From Nitrogeniibacter mangrovi (GTDB lineage Bacteria > Pseudomonadota > Gammaproteobacteria > Burkholderiales > Rhodocyclaceae), in contig NZ_CP048836.1 of the NCBI RefSeq assembly GCF_010983895.1, positions 2,170,001-2,234,000 on the forward strand: a DNA stretch of 64,000 bases, written 5' to 3'. Positions 29,458 to 38,041 of the stretch are shown here, one piece after another. The notes beneath the pieces were generated by a model. That model had not been told where the DNA came from. It saw only the letters and a program-made list of their open reading frames with translations, and did not search any database. The stretch's first letter is position 1. Each line of letters begins with the position of its first letter. A program made the translations under genes and the position numbers.

Positions 29458-29952
29458 ATGCGCCAACGTCATCTGCCCCTGTTGCTGGCCCTGCTCATTC
29501 CCGTTGGCGTCATGGCCGGCCAGGTGTACGAATGGAAGGATGCCACCGGCAAGCGCCACTTCTCCGACCATCCGCCCACGGGTGTGGACGCCAAGCCCAT
29601 GGGCATCAAAACCACGGCGCCGAAGCCCAGCGGCCCGCCGGCCGGCGGCGCAGCCCAGAATTCCGAGGCGCAGGCGCCCAAGACCTGGGCGGAAAAGAAC
29701 GAGGCCTTCGACAAGCGCCAGGCCGACAAGGCAGCAGCCGAGGCCGAAGCCAAGCAGAAGGCGGATGAGGAGCGCCGCCGCAGCGAAGCCTGCGAGCAGG
29801 CCAAACAGCAGCTCAAACTGCTCGAGAGCGGGCGCCGGGTTCAGCGCATGGATGCCAACGGCGAGCGCATCGTGCTCGACGACGCCGCCCGCGCCGAAGA
29901 GATCGCGCGCGTCAAGGACAACATCCAGCGCGCCTGCGAAAAATCGAACTGA
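29458..29952 (+). CDS. Exported DUF4124-domain protein
   Basis: A 164-residue protein with a signal peptide (MRQRHLPLLLALLIPVGVMA) and the DUF4124 N-terminal motif YEWKDATGKRHFSDHPPTG, then a proline-rich linker and a charged helical tail (AEAEAKQKADEERRRSEACEQAKQQLKLLESGRRV) likely to form a coiled coil. Function unknown; the family is periplasmic. It lies divergent from guaB and convergent with ratB, a neighbourhood conserved in Rhodocyclales. Confidence 0.88.
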   Translation: MRQRHLPLLLALLIPVGVMAGQVYEWKDATGKRHFSDHPPTGVDAKPMGIKTTAPKPSGPPAGGAAQNSEAQAPKTWAEKNEAFDKRQADKAAAEAEAKQKADEERRRSEACEQAKQQLKLLESGRRVQRMDANGERIVLDDAARAEEIARVKDNIQRACEKSN

Positions 29953-29960
29953 GCGCGAAC

Positions 29961-29986
29961 GACCGCCGCCGGAGCGGCGCTCGGTC
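29961..29986. terminator. Hairpin between DUF4124 gene and ratB
   Basis: GACCG at 29961 pairs with CGGTC at 29982-29986, with a further GCCG/CGGC inner stem and a bulge. It lies in the 45-base gap between two convergent genes and may serve both, but there is no T-run. Confidence 0.35.
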
Positions 29987-29997
29987 GCGCTGACCGC

Positions 29998-30348
29998 TCA
30001 GTCGCCGCTGTCCTCGGGGCCGTCGTCCGTACCGGCGTCGCCGCCGCCTTTCTTCATCGCCTTGCCGGCCGAGGCCCGCTTGCGCCGCACTTCCTTCGGA
30101 TCGGCGATGAGCGGCCGGTAGATCTCGACCCGGTCCCGGTCGCGCAGCTCGGTACCCAAGGGGGTGAGCTTGGCAAAGATGCCGACCTTGTTGCCGCCCT
30201 TGTCGAGGCTGATCTCGGGAAACTTCTGCATCAGGCCCGAGGCTTCGATCGCCTGCTGGACGGTACTGCCGGCCGGCAGACTCAGCCGGACGATTTCCTG
30301 GCGCGCCTTGAGCGCGTAGACCACTTCGACCCCAATCGACTCACTCAT
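29998..30348 (-). CDS. rnfH: RnfH/RatB family protein
   Basis: A 116-residue member of the UPF0125 family (RnfH/RatB): [71 protein letters not shown]. The fold is ubiquitin-like and the name RatB comes from its frequent pairing with RatA; the true role is unknown. The acidic tail ([16 protein letters not shown]) is not conserved in length. Its start is three bases from the ratA stop. Confidence 0.93.
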   Translation of the reverse strand: MSESIGVEVVYALKARQEIVRLSLPAGSTVQQAIEASGLMQKFPEISLDKGGNKVGIFAKLTPLGTELRDRDRVEIYRPLIADPKEVRRKRASAGKAMKKGGGDAGTDDGPEDSGD

Positions 30349-30351
30349 GCA

Positions 30352-30786
30352 TCAGCTCCGATAGATCACTTCGGCGCGCTTGACGAAGGCGTCGACGAAG
30401 GTGTTGGCAATATGGTTGAAGACCGGACCCAGCGCCTTGTCCAGCAAGCGGTTGGAGAACTTGTAATTGAGTTCGAACTCGATCTTGCAGGCCGCATCCC
30501 CGAGGGGAATGAACTTCCAGCCGCCGTCCAGGTGCGAAAACGGCCCTTCCCTGAGGCGGATGTGCATCTCGGTGGGCGGCACCTTGGTGTTCTCTGTCGC
30601 GAACTGGGTCCGGATCCCGTGGTAATTGACCTTGAGCGTCGCCGCCGTCTTGGTGTCGGTGCGCTCGAGCAGCTCGGTACCTCCGCACCACGGGAGGAAT
30701 TTCGGATAATCCTCGACCCGGTCGACGAGCTCGAACATCTGCGCGGGGGTGAATTCGATGAGAACGACTTTCTTGACGGCGGCCAT
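30352..30786 (-). CDS. ratA: RatA-type START-domain (Coq10-like) protein
   Basis: A 144-residue START/polyketide-cyclase-like protein ([30 protein letters not shown]...[54 protein letters not shown]). It was named RatA as a toxin that blocks ribosome assembly, but close relatives act as ubiquinone-binding proteins (Coq10) or as 3'-end tRNA chaperones; the paired RatB is not a demonstrated antitoxin. Start MAAVKKVV at 30786 is chosen over a longer frame. The divergent gene is smpB. Confidence 0.94.
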   Translation of the reverse strand: MAAVKKVVLIEFTPAQMFELVDRVEDYPKFLPWCGGTELLERTDTKTAATLKVNYHGIRTQFATENTKVPPTEMHIRLREGPFSHLDGGWKFIPLGDAACKIEFELNYKFSNRLLDKALGPVFNHIANTFVDAFVKRAEVIYRS

Positions 30787-30813
30787 ACGGTGAATGCGGG
30801 TTCCCGGAACTGC

Positions 30814-30830
30814 TAGAATGCGCGATTCTA
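30814..30830. promoter_or_regulatory. Bidirectional promoter core between ratA and smpB
   Basis: TAGAAT (30814-30819) and its perfect inverse ATTCTA (30825-30830) are five bases apart, so each strand has a TAGAAT -10. Start points would be near 30826 for smpB and 30818 for ratA, with leaders of about 38 and 32 bases. No strong -35 is visible on either strand. Confidence 0.5.
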
Positions 30831-30863
30831 CCGCATGCCGAAACGCCAAGACGACCCCGAACC

Positions 30864-31310
30864 ATGAGCATCATCGACAACCGCAAGGCCTTCCACGACT
30901 ACTTCATCGAGGAGAAGATCGAGGCCGGGCTCGTGCTCGAAGGGTGGGAGATCAAGGCCATCCGCGCCGGCCGCGTGAACATCAAGGAATCCCACGTCCT
31001 GATCCGCAACGGCGAGCTGTTCATCCTCGGCATGCATCTGACCCCGCTGCAGTCGGCCTCCACCCACGTGAATCCCGACCCGGTGCGCACCCGCAAGCTG
31101 CTGATGCACGCCCAGCAGATCGACCGCCTGATCGGCCAGGTCGAGCGCGCCGGCTACACCCTGGTGCCGCTCGACCTGCATTACAGCAAGGGCCGCGTCA
31201 AGGCCACCATCGGTCTGGCCCGGGGCAAGAAGCAGCACGACAAGCGTGAAGTGGCCAAGAAGCGCGACTGGGAGCGTGAAAAGGCGCGCCTGATGCGCCA
31301 GAAGGTCTGA
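30864..31310 (+). CDS. smpB: SsrA-binding protein SmpB
   Basis: A 148-residue SmpB, with the OB-fold core ([38 protein letters not shown]...LKVA-type [40 protein letters not shown]). It brings tmRNA to stalled ribosomes. The basic tail that folds into the mRNA channel is intact ([11 protein letters not shown]). Start ATG at 30864. It is divergent from ratA and 23 bases upstream of dctB. No tmRNA gene is in this window. Confidence 0.98.
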   Translation: MSIIDNRKAFHDYFIEEKIEAGLVLEGWEIKAIRAGRVNIKESHVLIRNGELFILGMHLTPLQSASTHVNPDPVRTRKLLMHAQQIDRLIGQVERAGYTLVPLDLHYSKGRVKATIGLARGKKQHDKREVAKKRDWEREKARLMRQKV

Positions 31311-31333
31311 ACGCGGCGCGGCAGCGCGCCTCC

Positions 31334-33214
31334 ATGACGATGCAAGCGTCTCCGAGCGAGCCCTCCACGCCCGACCTTGCATCCCGCCCCCTGTCCTCCG
31401 ATGACGTCGCCACCGCCCACGCGCGACAGCTGCGCGCCGGCTGGTACCGCCAGCATGCGCGCACGATCGTCACCACCGCGGCCATCGCGCTGGCGGTGAT
31501 CGTCATCTGGCAGGTGTGGCGCATCAGCGAAGCCAACGCCCTGGCCACCGTGCGCCGCATCGGCGACGAACGCCTGACCCTGTACGCGAGCACGGTCGAC
31601 GGCGCGCTCGACCGCTACCGCTACCTGCCCTTCGTCCTCGCCATGAACCCGGCGGTACAGACGCTGGTGCGCGACGGCGGCGGCAACGACCGCGTCAATG
31701 TCTATCTCGAGACCGTCAACGCCAGGGCCGGCGCCGCGGCCCTGTTCGTGATGGACATCCACGGCCAGACCCTGGCGTCGAGCAACTGGTCCGAGCCGCT
31801 CTCCTTCGTCGGCCAGAACTACGCGTTCCGTCCCTATTTCCGCAGCGCCACGGCCGGCGAGGCGGGCGAATTCTTCGCCATCGGGGTCACCACCGGTCGC
31901 CCCGGCTACTTCATGTCGGCGCCGATCCACGGCCCCACCGGCATCCTCGGCGTCGCCGTGGTCAAGGTGGATCTGGACCGCCTGCAGGCGGACTGGAGCG
32001 AAGGCGGCGAGACCGTGCTGGTCAGCGACGAAAACGGCGTCGTGTTCCTCTCCAGCCGGCCGAACTGGAAATATCACAGCCTCGGCCCGCTCTCCGCCGA
32101 CACCCTGGCGCAGATCCGCGCGCGCCGGCAGTACAACCACACCCGCCTGCAGCCCCTCGACTACGCCGCCCCTCACCGGGGCGTGCCCGACGCCATCCGC
32201 ATCGACGGCGACGAGTTCATCGAACGCTCCCATCCGCTCTCGCAGCCCGGCTGGCGCCTGCACTATCTGTCGCCCATGGCCCCGGTACGCGAGCAGGTGC
32301 TCGGCGCCGTCGGCATCGCCACCGTCTCCACCTTCCTGCTGGTCGTCTTCGCCCTCTACCTGCGCGAGCGCCGCGCGCGCCAGCGTAGCCGCGACCAGGC
32401 CCGCGAGGCCATGGCCCTGCGCGCGCTGAGCACCCGCCTGCAGGCGGAGGTGGACGAGCGCCGCCGCACCGAGCACGAACTGCGCTCGACTCAGGACGAA
32501 CTCATCCAGGCCGGCAAGCTCGCCGCGCTCGGGCAGATGTCGGCGGCCATCGCCCATGAGCTGAACCAGCCGATCGCCGCGATCCGGACCTTCACCGCCA
32601 GCGGCGAGCGCCTGCTCGAACTCGACCGGCGCGAGGACCTCGCCCAGAACCTGCGCTCGGTCTCGCAGCTGACCGAACGCATGGCGCTCATCACCGGCCA
32701 GCTCAAGACCTTCGCGCGCAAGAGCGAAGGACGCAACCGGCCGGTGGCGCTACGCGAACCCCTTGACGCCGCCCTCGCCCTGCTCGACGGCCAGATCCGC
32801 GCCGCCGGCGTCACCCTGACGGTCGAGGAGCCGGCGCCCGGACTCACGGTCAACGGCGATCCGGTGCGCATCGAGCAGGTACTGGTGAACCTCCTGCGCA
32901 ACGGTCTGGACGCCATGAAGGACGCGCCGGAACGTCATCTGTCGGTGCGCATCGCGCGCGACGCCGAGGACGCCGTGCTGCGGATCCGCGACAACGGCCA
33001 CGGCATCGCAGCGGGCGCCATGACGCAACTGTTCGACCCGTTCTTCACCACCAAGGAGGTCGGCGAAGGCGTCGGCCTGGGGCTGTCCATCTCCTACGGC
33101 ATCGTCGCCGACCTGGGCGGTACGGTACGCGCGCACAACAACACCCCGGACACCGGCGCCACCTTTGTCGTACGCTTGCCCCTGATCGACACCCCGCCGG
33201 AGCCGACCCCATGA
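31334..33214 (+). CDS. dctB: C4-dicarboxylate-type sensor histidine kinase DctB
   Basis: A 626-residue kinase with the DctB layout: a first membrane helix near residues 45-60 (TTAAIALAVIVIWQVWRI), a large periplasmic double-Cache sensor domain (about 75-330, with FVGQNYAFRPYFRSA and SAPIHGPTGILGVAVVKVDL), a second helix (about 330-350, GIATVSTFLLVVFALYL), a coiled coil, then HisKA with His408 (AAIAHELNQPIAAIR) and an ATPase domain (NGHGIAAGAMTQLFDPFFTTKEVGEGVGLGLSISY). It probably senses an organic acid directly and phosphorylates DctD. The two genes overlap by four bases. Confidence 0.93.
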   Translation: MTMQASPSEPSTPDLASRPLSSDDVATAHARQLRAGWYRQHARTIVTTAAIALAVIVIWQVWRISEANALATVRRIGDERLTLYASTVDGALDRYRYLPFVLAMNPAVQTLVRDGGGNDRVNVYLETVNARAGAAALFVMDIHGQTLASSNWSEPLSFVGQNYAFRPYFRSATAGEAGEFFAIGVTTGRPGYFMSAPIHGPTGILGVAVVKVDLDRLQADWSEGGETVLVSDENGVVFLSSRPNWKYHSLGPLSADTLAQIRARRQYNHTRLQPLDYAAPHRGVPDAIRIDGDEFIERSHPLSQPGWRLHYLSPMAPVREQVLGAVGIATVSTFLLVVFALYLRERRARQRSRDQAREAMALRALSTRLQAEVDERRRTEHELRSTQDELIQAGKLAALGQMSAAIAHELNQPIAAIRTFTASGERLLELDRREDLAQNLRSVSQLTERMALITGQLKTFARKSEGRNRPVALREPLDAALALLDGQIRAAGVTLTVEEPAPGLTVNGDPVRIEQVLVNLLRNGLDAMKDAPERHLSVRIARDAEDAVLRIRDNGHGIAAGAMTQLFDPFFTTKEVGEGVGLGLSISYGIVADLGGTVRAHNNTPDTGATFVVRLPLIDTPPEPTP

Positions 33215-34575
33215 CCGATCCGGGCCACGTGCTGCTCGTGGACGACGAGGAAGCCATGCGCACCGCCACCACCCAGTGGCTGGCGCTGGCCGGCTTCGCC
33301 GTCACCGCCCGGGCCGACGCCGCCGCAGCGCTGGCCTTGCTCGATGTGGACTTCGACGGCATCGTCATCAGCGACGTGAAGATGCCGCGCATGGACGGCC
33401 TGGCCTTCCAGCAGGCCATCGCGCGCATCGATCCGGAGATTCCGGTGCTGCTCGTCACCGGTCATGGCGACGTCGCCATGGCGGTGGAGGCGATGCGCAA
33501 CGGCGCCTACGACTTCGTCGAAAAGCCCTACGCGCCCGACCGCCTGCTCGACATGGTGCGCCGCGCCACCGGCACCCGGCGGCTGGTGCTCGAAAACCGC
33601 AGCCTGCGGCGGCGCCTCGACGAGGCCAGCGGCATCGAGCGCCGCCTGGTGGGCAACGCGCCAGCCATCCGCCGGCTGCGCCAGGAGATCGCCGATATCG
33701 CCGACACCCCGGCCAGCGTCCTCATCGAAGGGGCCACCGGCACCGGAAAGGAGGTCGTCGCCCGCTGCCTGCACGAGGCGAGCAGCCGTGCCCGGGCGCG
33801 TTTTGTCGCGGTCAACTGCGCCGCCATTCCCGAAACCATGTTCGAGAGCGAGCTGTTCGGTCACGAGGCCGGGGCCTTCACCGGGGCGCACAAGCGGCGC
33901 ATCGGCCAGCTCGAGCATGCCAGCGGCGGCACCCTGTTTCTCGACGAGATCGGCAGCATGCCGCTGGCGCTGCAGGCCAAGGTCCTGCGTGCCCTGCAGG
34001 AGCGGGAGATCGTGCGTGTGGGCGCCAACGACCCGATCCGGGTGGACATCCGCCTGGTCAGTGCCACCAACGTGAACCTGGCCGACGCGGTCGCCGCCGG
34101 ACGCTTCCGCAGCGATCTGTACTACCGGCTGAACGTGGTGGAGCTGCGCCTGCCGACGCTGGCCGAGCGCAAGGACGACCTGCCCCTGCTGTTCGACTAT
34201 TTCGCCGCCGAAGCCGCGCGCGTCTACGAACGCGCCGCGCCGCCGCTCGACCCGGGCAGTCTGGCCCTGCTCACGGCGCACAACTGGCCCGGCAACGTGC
34301 GCGAACTCAAGAACATGGCCGAGCGCTACGTGCTCTCCTCCCTGCCGCCCACCGAGCGTCTCGACACCCTGCTGGGGCGGCATGAGCCCGACGCCGTCGG
34401 CCACGGAGGCACCCTGGCCGAGCGCATGGCGACGGTCGAGCGCAGCCTGATCGCCGACAGCCTGCGCCGCCATCACGGCAACATCCAGGCGGTAATGGAC
34501 GAACTCGGCCTGCCACGGCGCACCCTCAACCAGAAGATGCTCAACCTCGGCCTGGACCGGCGCGACTACCTCTGA
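33211..34575 (+). CDS. dctD: C4-dicarboxylate-type response regulator DctD
   Basis: A 454-residue NtrC-class regulator. Receiver domain with phospho-accepting Asp55 (VISDVKMPRMDG), AAA+ domain with Walker A GATGTGKE, the sigma54-contact loop GAFTGA and Walker [12 protein letters not shown], and a Fis-type helix-turn-helix (GNIQAVMDELGLPRRTLNQKM). It overlaps dctB (ATGACC within its end), so the two are coupled. A sigma54 promoter lies only 145 bases beyond it, ahead of the TAXI transporter genes, which makes those the evident target rather than a dctA- or dctPQM-type transporter. Confidence 0.94.
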   Translation: MTDPGHVLLVDDEEAMRTATTQWLALAGFAVTARADAAAALALLDVDFDGIVISDVKMPRMDGLAFQQAIARIDPEIPVLLVTGHGDVAMAVEAMRNGAYDFVEKPYAPDRLLDMVRRATGTRRLVLENRSLRRRLDEASGIERRLVGNAPAIRRLRQEIADIADTPASVLIEGATGTGKEVVARCLHEASSRARARFVAVNCAAIPETMFESELFGHEAGAFTGAHKRRIGQLEHASGGTLFLDEIGSMPLALQAKVLRALQEREIVRVGANDPIRVDIRLVSATNVNLADAVAAGRFRSDLYYRLNVVELRLPTLAERKDDLPLLFDYFAAEAARVYERAAPPLDPGSLALLTAHNWPGNVRELKNMAERYVLSSLPPTERLDTLLGRHEPDAVGHGGTLAERMATVERSLIADSLRRHHGNIQAVMDELGLPRRTLNQKMLNLGLDRRDYL

Positions 34576-34585
34576 GCCCGCCGCA

Positions 34586-34628
34586 TCGGCAATTTCTTGC
34601 CGACAGCAGCGGGCCATTGCGCAACAAT
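34586..34628. promoter_or_regulatory. Probable DctD-binding sites upstream of the TAXI promoter
   Basis: TCGGCAA-TTTC-TTGCCGA (34586-34603) is a perfect seven-base inverted repeat, followed by ATTG-CGCAA-CAAT (34616-34628), a second dyad. They are about 90-135 bases upstream of the -24/-12 promoter, the usual distance for enhancer sites. The first could also be the dctD terminator hairpin, although no T-run follows. Confidence 0.45.
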
Positions 34629-34719
34629 CCGCCGACCGCGCCCCGACGTGTGCACCCGCACATCGCGCCATTGTCCTCATGGTGCAGCACGCCTCGAATC
34701 CCATGCTGCGGTGCCCATC

Positions 34720-34734
34720 TGGCACCGTGCTTGC
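34720..34734 (+). promoter_or_regulatory. Sigma54 (-24/-12) promoter of the TAXI-TRAP operon
   Basis: TGGCACCGTGCTTGC matches the consensus TGGCAC-N5-TTGC exactly. The start of transcription would be near 34746, about 64 bases ahead of the substrate-binding protein gene at 34810. Confidence 0.85.
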
Positions 34735-34809
34735 GAATCCTCCGCCACAGGCCCGCTTCCGTCGCGGCCTCGACACCCTGTGACGCCACACGCGCGAATG
34801 GAGGATTCA

Positions 34810-35829
34810 ATGAAACGTCCCAGCTTCAAACATCTGGCCCTGGCGGCGCTCGTCGCTGCATCGACGCTCGGCACCGGCGCCCAGGCGCAGGAGAACCGCG
34901 ACTACCTGCTGGCCACCGCCAGCACCGGCGGCACCTACTATCCGGTGGGCGTGGCGCTGGCCACCCTCACCAAGGTCAAGCTGACCCCATCGAAGAAGAT
35001 CGGCATGTCGGCGATCAACTCCGCCGGCTCGGCCGAGAACGTCAAGCTGCTGCGCGACAACGAGGCCCAGTTCGCCATCCTCCAGGGCCTGTACGGCTAC
35101 TACGCCTGGAACGGCAAGGGACCACTGGCCAAGGACGGACCGCAGAAGAACCTGCGCTCGGTCACCATGCTGTGGCAGAACGTCGAACAGTTCACCGTGC
35201 TCAGCGAATACGCCAAGACCGGCACCATCGCCGACATGGCGGGCATCAAGGGCAAGGGCTTCTCCATGGGCAAGAAGAACTCGGGGACCATCGGTTCCAA
35301 CGAGACCCTCATGTCCAATCTCGGGATCGACATCCACAAGGACTATGACCTGGTCTTCGTCGGCTACGGACCCAGCGCCGACGCCATGCAGAACGGCCAG
35401 ATCGCGGGCATGAGCACCCCGGCGGGCGTGCCCACCGGCGCGGTCACCCGGGCCTTCGCGTCCATGGAAGGCAAGGTCACCCTGCTCGATTTCACCGACG
35501 CGCAGATGAAGCAGGCCGACGGCGGGCTCGACCTGTGGACCCGCTACGTGATCCCGGCCGGCACCTACCCGGGCCAGGACAAGGATGTCCACACCATCGC
35601 CCAGCCGAACTTCCTCGCGGTACGCGCCGACCTGGACGAGGACGCGGTCTATCAGATCACCAAGACCATCTACGAGAACCTGCCCTTCCTCAACGCCATC
35701 CACAAGGCCACCACCGCGATGGCGCTGCAGAAGGCGCTGGACGGGCTGCCGATGCCGCTGCATCCGGGCGCGGCGCGTTACTACCGGGAGGCCGGGCTCA
35801 CCATCCCGGATCGCCTGATCGCCAAGTAA
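34810..35829 (+). CDS. TAXI-family TRAP transporter solute-binding protein
   Basis: A 339-residue exported protein: signal peptide ending GTGAQA, then the TAXI signature YLLATASTGGTYYPVGVALATL, which differs from the DctP type. Further on NSAGSAENVKLLRDNEAQFAILQGLYGYYAW and KGFSMGKKNSGTIGSNETLM are family-like. It binds a small acid in the periplasm, often glutamate or other dicarboxylates in this group, and delivers it to the fused permease that follows. GGAGG five bases ahead of the ATG sets the start. A sigma54 promoter precedes it, pointing to DctBD control. Confidence 0.93.
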   Translation: MKRPSFKHLALAALVAASTLGTGAQAQENRDYLLATASTGGTYYPVGVALATLTKVKLTPSKKIGMSAINSAGSAENVKLLRDNEAQFAILQGLYGYYAWNGKGPLAKDGPQKNLRSVTMLWQNVEQFTVLSEYAKTGTIADMAGIKGKGFSMGKKNSGTIGSNETLMSNLGIDIHKDYDLVFVGYGPSADAMQNGQIAGMSTPAGVPTGAVTRAFASMEGKVTLLDFTDAQMKQADGGLDLWTRYVIPAGTYPGQDKDVHTIAQPNFLAVRADLDEDAVYQITKTIYENLPFLNAIHKATTAMALQKALDGLPMPLHPGAARYYREAGLTIPDRLIAK

Positions 35830-35837
35830 GCCGACAA

Positions 35838-35858
35838 CCGGGGGCGCCACGCCCCCGG
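35838..35858 (+). terminator. Hairpin between TAXI binding protein and permease
   Basis: CCGGGGGCG (35838-35846) pairs perfectly with CGCCCCCGG (35850-35858) around a three-base loop. Without a T-run it looks like an attenuating or stabilising hairpin that would lower permease relative to binding protein, the same plan as the dctP-dctQ gap at 162-191. Confidence 0.5.
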
Positions 35859-35896
35859 AGCTCACTTCCCTCCAAGGACGCCCCCGAGGCCCGCAC

Positions 35897-38035
35897 ATGA
35901 CCGATTCCGGCAACACCACGCCCCTCGCCCCCGAACCGGACGAACACGACGCCCCGGTGCGCTCGGAACACGGCCTGATCGGCAAGATCGTGTTCGTCCT
36001 CGGTGTCGGCATCTCGCTGCTGCACCTGTACTTCAACATCCTCACGGTGCTGCCCAGCCTGTGGCAGAACGCACTGCACTTCGCCGGCTTCGGGCTGATG
36101 TGCGCGTTGCTGTTTCCGTCGCTGCGCCAGACCGGCGGGCGGCGCGACCGCGTGGTGCTGGCGGTCGACGCGATCTTCGGCGTCGTGGTCGCCGGCGCCG
36201 CCATCTTCCTCATCTCCCACGAAGACGCGATCTACGCCCGCGGCGTGCATCTGGTCACCTCGGAGTGGATCGCCGGGGGGCTGCTCATCCTCGGCGCCAT
36301 CGAATTCACCCGCCGCACCACCGGCTGGATCATCCCGGTGCTGATCGTGCTGGCACTCACCTACGTGGGCTGGTGGGGCGAGCACATCAGCGGCGTGTTC
36401 CGCTTCGCCGGGCTCTCGCCCGAGACCATCCTGTTCCGCAGCATCTTCGGCGACGACGGGCTGTTCGGCAACATCGCGCTGATCTCGTCCACCTTCGTGT
36501 TCATGTTCATCCTCTTCGGTGCCTTCCTGCTGCGCTCCGGCGCCGGGGACTTCGTCATCGATCTGGCCCGTGCCGTGGCCGGACGCACCGTGGGCGGCCC
36601 CGGTCTGGTGGCGGTGTTCGCCTCCGCACTGACCGGCACCATCTCCGGCTCGGCGGTGGCCAACACCGCCTCCACCGGCGTGATCACGATTCCACTCATG
36701 AAGAAGGCCGGCTTTCCGCCCCGCTTCGCCGCCGCGGTGGAGGCGGCGGCGTCCACCGGCGGGCAACTCATGCCCCCCATCATGGGCGCCGGCGCCTTCG
36801 TCATGGCCAGCTACACCCAGATTCCCTACACCACGATCATTGCGGTGAGCGTGATCCCGGCCATCCTCTACTTCGCCTCGGTGGCCTTCTTCGTGCGCCT
36901 CGAAGCCAAGCGCAGCAACGTGCAGCAGATGGACGCGGGCACGCTGCGCCCCATGGAAGTGATCCGCCGCGGCGGCCTGCCCTTCCTGCTCCCGGTGACG
37001 GTGCTCATCGTACTGCTCGTGCTCGGCTTCACCCCCACCTACGCGGCGGGCATCAGCATTGTCGCGGTGATCGTCTCCTCCTGGCTGACTCCCAAACGCA
37101 TGGGCCCGCGCGCCATCGTCGAGGCCCTGGCGCTGGGGGCACGCAACATGGTGATGACCGGCGTGCTCCTGTGCGCCATCGGGCTGGTGGTCAACGTGAT
37201 CGCCACCGCCGGCGTGGGCAACACCTTCTCGCTCATGATCACCCAGTGGGCCGGCAGCAGCCTGATCGTCGCCATCGTGCTCATCGGGCTGGCCTCGCTG
37301 GTGCTGGGCATGGGGCTGCCGGTGACCGCCTCCTACATCGTGCTCGGCACGCTCTCGGCGCCGGCACTCTACAACCTGATCGCCGACGCCCAGGTCATCG
37401 ACGCCATCGCCCGCGGCGTGCTGAGCGACGAGGCCAAGGCGGTGCTCATGCTGGTGGCGCCGGATCAGATCGCCGCACTCGGCCACGCCATGAGCGTGGA
37501 CGCGGCCACCGCCATCTTCAACCTGGTGCCGGTGGATCTGGCCGACGCCTTGCGCACCTCGGTGCTCGATGCGCACGCCACCACCTTCGCGCTGCTCTCG
37601 GCCCACATGATCATCTTCTGGCTCAGCCAGGACAGCAACGTGACCCCGCCGGTGTGCCTGACCGCCTTCACCGCCGCCGCCATCGCCCGCACGCCGCCGA
37701 TGGCGACCGGGCTGGAAGCCTGGAAGGTGGCCAAGGGGCTCTACGTGGTGCCGCTGCTGTTCGCTTACACGCCCCTGCTCGGCGGCAGCTGGGGCGAGAT
37801 CGCCGAGTTCGGCGTCTTCGCCCTGATCGGGCTGTACGCGTTCTCGGCAGGTCTGCAGGGGTATCTGGAGCACCGTCTGGGCTGGGCGCTGCGGGCGGTG
37901 CTCATCGGCGTGGCCATCCTGCTCCTGTGGCCGCTGCCGATCTGGGTGCATGGGGTGGGCGTCGCCGCCTTCGCCGCCCTGTTCGTGTTCAGCCGCCGCC
38001 AGGGGGCGGGGCCATCGACCGTCGCGCCGGCCTAG
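35897..38035 (+). CDS. TAXI-type TRAP transporter fused permease (DctQM)
   Basis: A 712-residue inner-membrane protein that fuses the small and large TRAP subunits. After a short cytoplasmic N-terminus come the first helices (GLIGKIVFVLGVGISLLHLYFNIL, the DctQ-like part) and then a DctM-like part with the signature GRTVGGPGLVAVFASALTGTISGSAVANTASTGVITIPLMKKAGFPPRFAAAVEAAASTGGQLMPPIMGAGAF. About 16 or more membrane helices are visible in total. The conserved motif WLSQDSNVTPPVCLTAFTAAAIA near the C-terminus is also typical. It takes substrate from the preceding TAXI protein with sodium or proton cotransport. The 67 bases before it hold only the hairpin. Confidence 0.95.
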   Translation: MTDSGNTTPLAPEPDEHDAPVRSEHGLIGKIVFVLGVGISLLHLYFNILTVLPSLWQNALHFAGFGLMCALLFPSLRQTGGRRDRVVLAVDAIFGVVVAGAAIFLISHEDAIYARGVHLVTSEWIAGGLLILGAIEFTRRTTGWIIPVLIVLALTYVGWWGEHISGVFRFAGLSPETILFRSIFGDDGLFGNIALISSTFVFMFILFGAFLLRSGAGDFVIDLARAVAGRTVGGPGLVAVFASALTGTISGSAVANTASTGVITIPLMKKAGFPPRFAAAVEAAASTGGQLMPPIMGAGAFVMASYTQIPYTTIIAVSVIPAILYFASVAFFVRLEAKRSNVQQMDAGTLRPMEVIRRGGLPFLLPVTVLIVLLVLGFTPTYAAGISIVAVIVSSWLTPKRMGPRAIVEALALGARNMVMTGVLLCAIGLVVNVIATAGVGNTFSLMITQWAGSSLIVAIVLIGLASLVLGMGLPVTASYIVLGTLSAPALYNLIADAQVIDAIARGVLSDEAKAVLMLVAPDQIAALGHAMSVDAATAIFNLVPVDLADALRTSVLDAHATTFALLSAHMIIFWLSQDSNVTPPVCLTAFTAAAIARTPPMATGLEAWKVAKGLYVVPLLFAYTPLLGGSWGEIAEFGVFALIGLYAFSAGLQGYLEHRLGWALRAVLIGVAILLLWPLPIWVHGVGVAAFAALFVFSRRQGAGPSTVAPA

Positions 38036-38041
38036 CCGGAC

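Noticed and set aside
30352-30786. RatA/RatB as a real toxin-antitoxin pair
   Set aside because: Both families are conserved housekeeping genes in proteobacteria; the names do not prove a TA function.
31334-33214. Possibility that dctB is an unrelated Cache-domain kinase
   Set aside because: The layout, the overlap with dctD and the sigma54 target all fit DctB.
35798-37951. 717-codon minus-strand open frame
   Set aside because: His/Gln/Gly-rich translation opposite the TRAP permease; a codon-shadow with no domain.
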